38,933 bases of DNA from the IMG/VR virus record IMGVR_UViG_3300042560_001956, positions 1-38,933 of that record. One strand, 5' to 3'. Below, in pieces: positions 36,403-38,933 of the stretch. The position numbers and the translations under genes are program-made. Every line of letters starts with the position of its first letter. The first letter of the stretch is position 1. Origin of the DNA: a virus. The notes beneath the pieces were generated by a model, which was given only the letters and a program-made list of their open reading frames with translations, did not search any database and was not told the origin of the DNA.

Positions 36403-36597
36403 ATGGATGATTCGGACCTGACGCCGCCCATGCGGCGGATCATGTGGTCGCTGGCCGAAGTGGCGCAGCTGATGGGTGTCAGCAAACGCACCATTGAGGG
36501 TCTCATCAACGGCGGCGAGCTGCGGGCCAAACGCGTCGGACGCAAATTGATGGTAAGCCAGCGGGAACTGGATCGATTCCAGAGCACCTACCACTGA
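36403..36597 (+). CDS. xis: Excisionase-family HTH protein
   Basis: ATG 36403 is preceded by GAGGG. The 64-residue product (SLAEVAQLMGVSKRTIEGLI, then NGGELRAKRVGRKLMVSQRE, LDRF) is a textbook MerR/excisionase-type winged helix: a first helix, a turn, a recognition helix and a K/R wing. Such proteins bend DNA to direct excision by the adjacent integrase. The gene's stop overlaps the integrase start (TGATG), so the two are translationally coupled. Confidence 0.75.
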   Translation: MDDSDLTPPMRRIMWSLAEVAQLMGVSKRTIEGLINGGELRAKRVGRKLMVSQRELDRFQSTYH

Positions 36598-37745
36598 TGA
36601 GCACCATCTGGCGACACAAACGTGGCGGATGGTATGTGGCGGTCACGCTGCCTGCTCGCAACCGCGCGAAAATCTACCTCGGCCAAATCAACAAGGCCAC
36701 GGCGCAATCGATCGCCAGCAAACTGGACTCGATCATGGCTACCAACCGCGTGGGCGAACCACCAACGGCCGACGCCGCGGCATGGTTGGCCACGTTGGCG
36801 ATGCACAAATCACCGTTGCTGGATCAATTGGCCAAACATGGGCTGTTGCAGCAATGGAACCGGCCCGGTGCGATCCCGACGGTACAAACGGCATGGGACG
36901 CGTACGTCGCGAAACGATCCGACTACAGCGAGGGAACACGGCGAGGATGGCGAACCGCTTGGGCCCATGTTGGCCCTCGATTTGGATCCCGCACGCTGGA
37001 CGAGATCACCGTAGCCGACGCCAAGGATTTCACGCGTGACCTGTGCGGTTGCGTGGCATCGACCCACGCCAGGCAGATCCTGAACAGGCTGAGGATGGTC
37101 TTTGCTGACGCCATCGACGCCGGCGTGATCACCTCGAGCCCATTCGCCGATTGCAAAATCTCCGCCAAGACCGACAAGACGCGTTACCAATACATCAGCG
37201 AGGAAACGGCGTTGCAGGTGCTCGACGCGTTTAATTCGCTCGATGGACGGGCCCTGTTTGCGTTGGCTCGTTGGTGCGGTCTGAGAATCCCGCATGAGCC
37301 GCTCGCGATCAAGTGGACCGACATCGATTGGTCCGCCGAACGTCTGACGATCGCCGCAAACACCAAAACGGGGCACAGGGTCGTCCCATTGTTCCCGGTA
37401 GCATTGCAACATTTGCGGGTGCTTCAAGAAACGGCACCAACTGGAGCCGTGTACGTGTTCAATCGCGGCCGTGCGTCCGCTGCGACCGAATGGCGTCGCT
37501 GGCTTGAGGACGCAATCCGCCACGCCAAGGTGCAGCCATGGGCACACCTGTGGCACAACCTGCGTCGTTCATGCCGAACCGATCTGGAGGATCGATTCCC
37601 CAGCCACGTTTGCGACGCGTGGATCGGCCACAGCGCCAAGGTCGCCAAGGATCATTACCTGCTAGTCACCGCCGAGCACTGGCAAGCCGCGCGCACGGCG
37701 CGCGAGCCTCGCGCACGGCGCGGCGCACGGCGCGCAAAGGGATGA
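36597..37745 (+). CDS. int: Phage integrase (tyrosine recombinase)
   Basis: This 382-residue site-specific recombinase has a core-binding domain (about 90-190) and a catalytic domain. Visible catalytic residues are Arg230 in CGLRIPHEPLAIKW, the basic ANTKTGHRVV hairpin, His320 and Arg323 in HNLRRS, the His of WIGHSAKV, and Tyr354 in DHYLLVTAEHW. The C-terminal tail after TAEHWQ is Arg/Ala-rich (ARTAREPRARRGARRAKG) and encoded by a 30-bp GC-rich sequence repeated downstream. It has an excisionase upstream and a hairpin, candidate attP region downstream. Confidence 0.9.
   Translation: MSTIWRHKRGGWYVAVTLPARNRAKIYLGQINKATAQSIASKLDSIMATNRVGEPPTADAAAWLATLAMHKSPLLDQLAKHGLLQQWNRPGAIPTVQTAWDAYVAKRSDYSEGTRRGWRTAWAHVGPRFGSRTLDEITVADAKDFTRDLCGCVASTHARQILNRLRMVFADAIDAGVITSSPFADCKISAKTDKTRYQYISEETALQVLDAFNSLDGRALFALARWCGLRIPHEPLAIKWTDIDWSAERLTIAANTKTGHRVVPLFPVALQHLRVLQETAPTGAVYVFNRGRASAATEWRRWLEDAIRHAKVQPWAHLWHNLRRSCRTDLEDRFPSHVCDAWIGHSAKVAKDHYLLVTAEHWQAARTAREPRARRGARRAKG
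37709..37738 (+). repeat. 30-bp direct repeat, copy 1 (in the integrase C-terminus)
   Basis: TCGCGCACGGCGCGGCGCAC continues to GCGCGCAAA. The identical 30 bases recur at 37873-37902, 164 bp away. They flank the hairpin at 37777-37808. This copy encodes part of the basic tail of the integrase. Confidence 0.85.
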
Positions 37746-37776
37746 CCGGTGGTGATAGGTGGTTCTGGGGAACAAA

Positions 37777-37808
37777 AAACCCTGCGATTCTCGCGAATCG
37801 CAGGGTTT
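37777..37808 (-). terminator. Perfect 14-bp hairpin after the integrase
   Basis: AAACCCTGCGATTC (37777-37790) pairs with GAATCGCAGGGTTT (37795-37808) over the loop TCGC. On the minus strand it is followed by TTTTTTGTT, so it is a strong terminator in that direction, and a weaker one for the plus strand. It may also be part of attP. A second small inverted repeat ACCCC/GGGGT follows at 37824-37838. The remaining 37839-38068 contains no gene. Confidence 0.6.
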
Positions 37809-37872
37809 GAAAACAACCTAAATACCCCAGACAGGGGTCGCACCTACGTGGAAAAACATTGAAGTCCACGGG

Positions 37873-37902
37873 TCGCGCACGGCGCGGCGCACGGCGCGCA
37901 AA
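37873..37902 (+). repeat. 30-bp direct repeat, copy 2
   Basis: This is identical to 37709-37738. Together the two copies bracket 37739-37872, containing the hairpin and the ACCCC...GGGGT palindrome, the likely recombination region. The rest of the 323-bp gap (37903-38068) shows no further repeat. Confidence 0.85.
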
Positions 37903-38068
37903 ATCCGTCGTGTCGCGTGGGTCCTTCCTGCAGATCCCACGTTCCCGACCCCAATGGGAACAATCGCAAACCGACACACACTTTCTTTCGCGCCGTCGCG
38001 TTGACTCGGCGGCGGCGATTGTAACCTCTGCAGGTCTAGGTTTTTTGCGCCTGTGGTAACGTGGTCCC

Positions 38069-38683
38069 ATGACCACCATTCTGCGTTGTGCTTGCGTTTT
38101 TGTCGTCATTGCCCTGGGCGGGTGTTCCGCGCCGCGGCAATACCGCGCGCTGCCTGCACCGGCAGCCGAGGTGCCTGCAGTCAATCCTCCCTATGCGATC
38201 CGCCAGACCAATTGGCTGAGTCCGCAGCGGGAAGGGTCATGCGTTCACGCGTCGCTCTCGTCGTGTCTTCACTGGCAGAACCAGTTTGACATGGCCAAGC
38301 AATGGCGATCTCAGTACAGCGGGGGCGAGTACAGCGACCGGTTGCGGCAGCGACTCGATGCGGCCGGAATCAAATACGCGTTCACCGAAAAGGCCAACCT
38401 GCAATTGCTAGACGACGCGCACAGCTCGCGACGCGGCGCGTTGCTTTGGTGGAAGCCCAACCACTGCTGCACGTTTTGCGGCTGGGTCAAAGATCAGAAC
38501 GGGACGGTGTATGCGACTATCCTCGACAATAATCGGACCAACCAATACGAGTTCGTCGAACGGTCCGAATTTCACAAGCGATGGGCCGGGTTCGGCGGGT
38601 TTGCCCTTATGCCAATTTTTGATCCACCCTCACCACCAATCTGGAAATCGTATGAACCAATTGAGGAATCCTGGCCATGGTAA
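38069..38683 (+). CDS. Lipoprotein with a papain-like (C39-like) cysteine peptidase domain
   Basis: This 204-residue product has a lipoprotein signal peptide with lipobox ALGGC near residue 17-20 (CACVFVVIALGGCSAP). The mature part has the candidate active Cys in EGSCVHASLSS, the candidate His in KPNHCCTFCGWV and ILDNN with Asp/Asn completing a triad, in the order used by papain-fold peptidases. Its location just upstream of membrane proteins and the portal cluster would fit a cell envelope or lysis role. The stop overlaps the next gene start (ATGGTAA). Confidence 0.6.
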   Translation: MTTILRCACVFVVIALGGCSAPRQYRALPAPAAEVPAVNPPYAIRQTNWLSPQREGSCVHASLSSCLHWQNQFDMAKQWRSQYSGGEYSDRLRQRLDAAGIKYAFTEKANLQLLDDAHSSRRGALLWWKPNHCCTFCGWVKDQNGTVYATILDNNRTNQYEFVERSEFHKRWAGFGGFALMPIFDPPSPPIWKSYEPIEESWPW

Positions 38684-38933
38684 CTGACTGCGATGCCAAG
38701 GAACACAAGGTTAAAGTCGTGCTGTCTTTCGGCCTTGTGGCTGTTGCTGTACTGTGCGCTCTGTTTGTGGTCGTCGGTGAAAGACTGGCGCCGCGCGTTG
38801 AACGTGTCCTGGGAATCGATGAGCGACAGGCTGATGTACCCGCTGGTGGAATCAACTACGACACGCTGAAAAATGCGCCGCTCAATCAGATGCCGGTCAA
38901 CGAACAGGCAGCGCGCGAAATTAAGAAACAAGA
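38677..38933 (+). CDS. Membrane-anchored protein, 5' part (continues at position 1)
   Basis: ATG 38677 lies six bases before the end of the preceding stop codon. The first 35 residues (MVTDCDAKEHKVKVVLSFGL, then VAVAVLCALFVVVG) form a cytoplasmic tail and a membrane anchor. The frame runs off the contig at 38933 and matches the frame at 1-793 through the terminal overlap, giving a full-length protein of about 302 residues. See the entry at 1-793. Confidence 0.75.
   Translation, partial: MVTDCDAKEHKVKVVLSFGLVAVAVLCALFVVVGERLAPRVERVLGIDERQADVPAGGINYDTLKNAPLNQMPVNEQAAREIKKQ
38793..38933 (+). repeat. Terminal direct repeat of the contig (141 bp, matching 1-141)
   Basis: Bases 38793-38933 match 1-141 with three substitutions, aligned to positions 127, 130 and 133. 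All three are third codon positions of the spanning gene and keep Glu, Ile and Lys. This implies a circular or terminally redundant molecule assembled from slightly diverged reads; unit length is 38,792 bp. Confidence 0.85.

Noticed and set aside
37820-37860. tRNA-like 3' end on the minus strand near the integrase
   Set aside because: The T-arm does not form proper base pairs and no acceptor or anticodon stem could be found.

Overview
This window is the complete genome of a temperate, long-tailed (siphovirus-like) phage or prophage of a planctomycete. It is written as a linear contig whose last 141 bases repeat its first 141 bases with three differences, so the real molecule is most likely a circle (or a terminally redundant genome) of about 38,792 bp. 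The planctomycete assignment is an inference. It rests on the style of the two tyrosine recombinases (GLR..., HxxR and WIGHS/WIGNS...Y...TxxHW), on protein families I associate with Pirellula/Rhodopirellula-type genomes, on the moderately high GC content and on short GTAGC...GCTAC palindromic repeats scattered through the sequence. The siphovirus assignment rests on a portal, capsid, tail tube, tape measure and terminase without any tail sheath or contractile baseplate genes.

Layout. Positions 36.1-38.9 kb and then 1-25.6 kb read rightward: small zinc-ribbon membrane protein, excisionase, integrase, a candidate attP region, a papain-like lipoprotein, membrane proteins, a gpW-like connector, portal, a second tyrosine recombinase sitting between portal and capsid, a fused protease-capsid protein, decoration and neck proteins, tail tube, tail chaperones, a roughly 5 kb block of appendage proteins, tape measure, tail-tip proteins including a 27-cysteine protein, an Erv-like/glycosyltransferase-like fusion, and the large terminase at the very end. 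Positions 35.35-25.66 kb read leftward: regulators, two ParB-like proteins, a conserved phage replication-region protein, a replisome-organiser-like protein, a metallophosphoesterase, then an array of very small unrelated ORFs and a secreted protein. The two transcription units diverge near 35.4 kb, where there is a TTGACA promoter and a 19-bp palindrome, and converge near 25.6 kb at two GC-rich hairpins.

The most striking region is 26.25-28.65 kb. Seven small ORFs, all on the minus strand, are separated by 83-91-bp imperfect palindromes bounded by GCATAAC/GTTATGC or GACGAAC/GTTCGTC. Each of the four complete palindromes has a 17-19-bp stem with exactly two unpaired bases, both in the same arm and 6-7 nt apart. 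One pair of sites differs by compensatory changes, and the boxes flanking each gene match each other even where the two boxes of one palindrome do not. These are the hallmarks of integron attC sites and gene cassettes. I therefore read this as a cassette array without an integron integrase (CALIN-like) carried inside a phage genome.

Other features that stand out are the REP-like elements, three of which supply the stop codon of the gene before them and two of which are translated in frame. There is also a set of cysteine-rich virion or envelope proteins encoded near an Erv1/Alr-like sulfhydryl-oxidase-type domain. No tRNA, rRNA, CRISPR array, reverse transcriptase or obvious small terminase was recognised.
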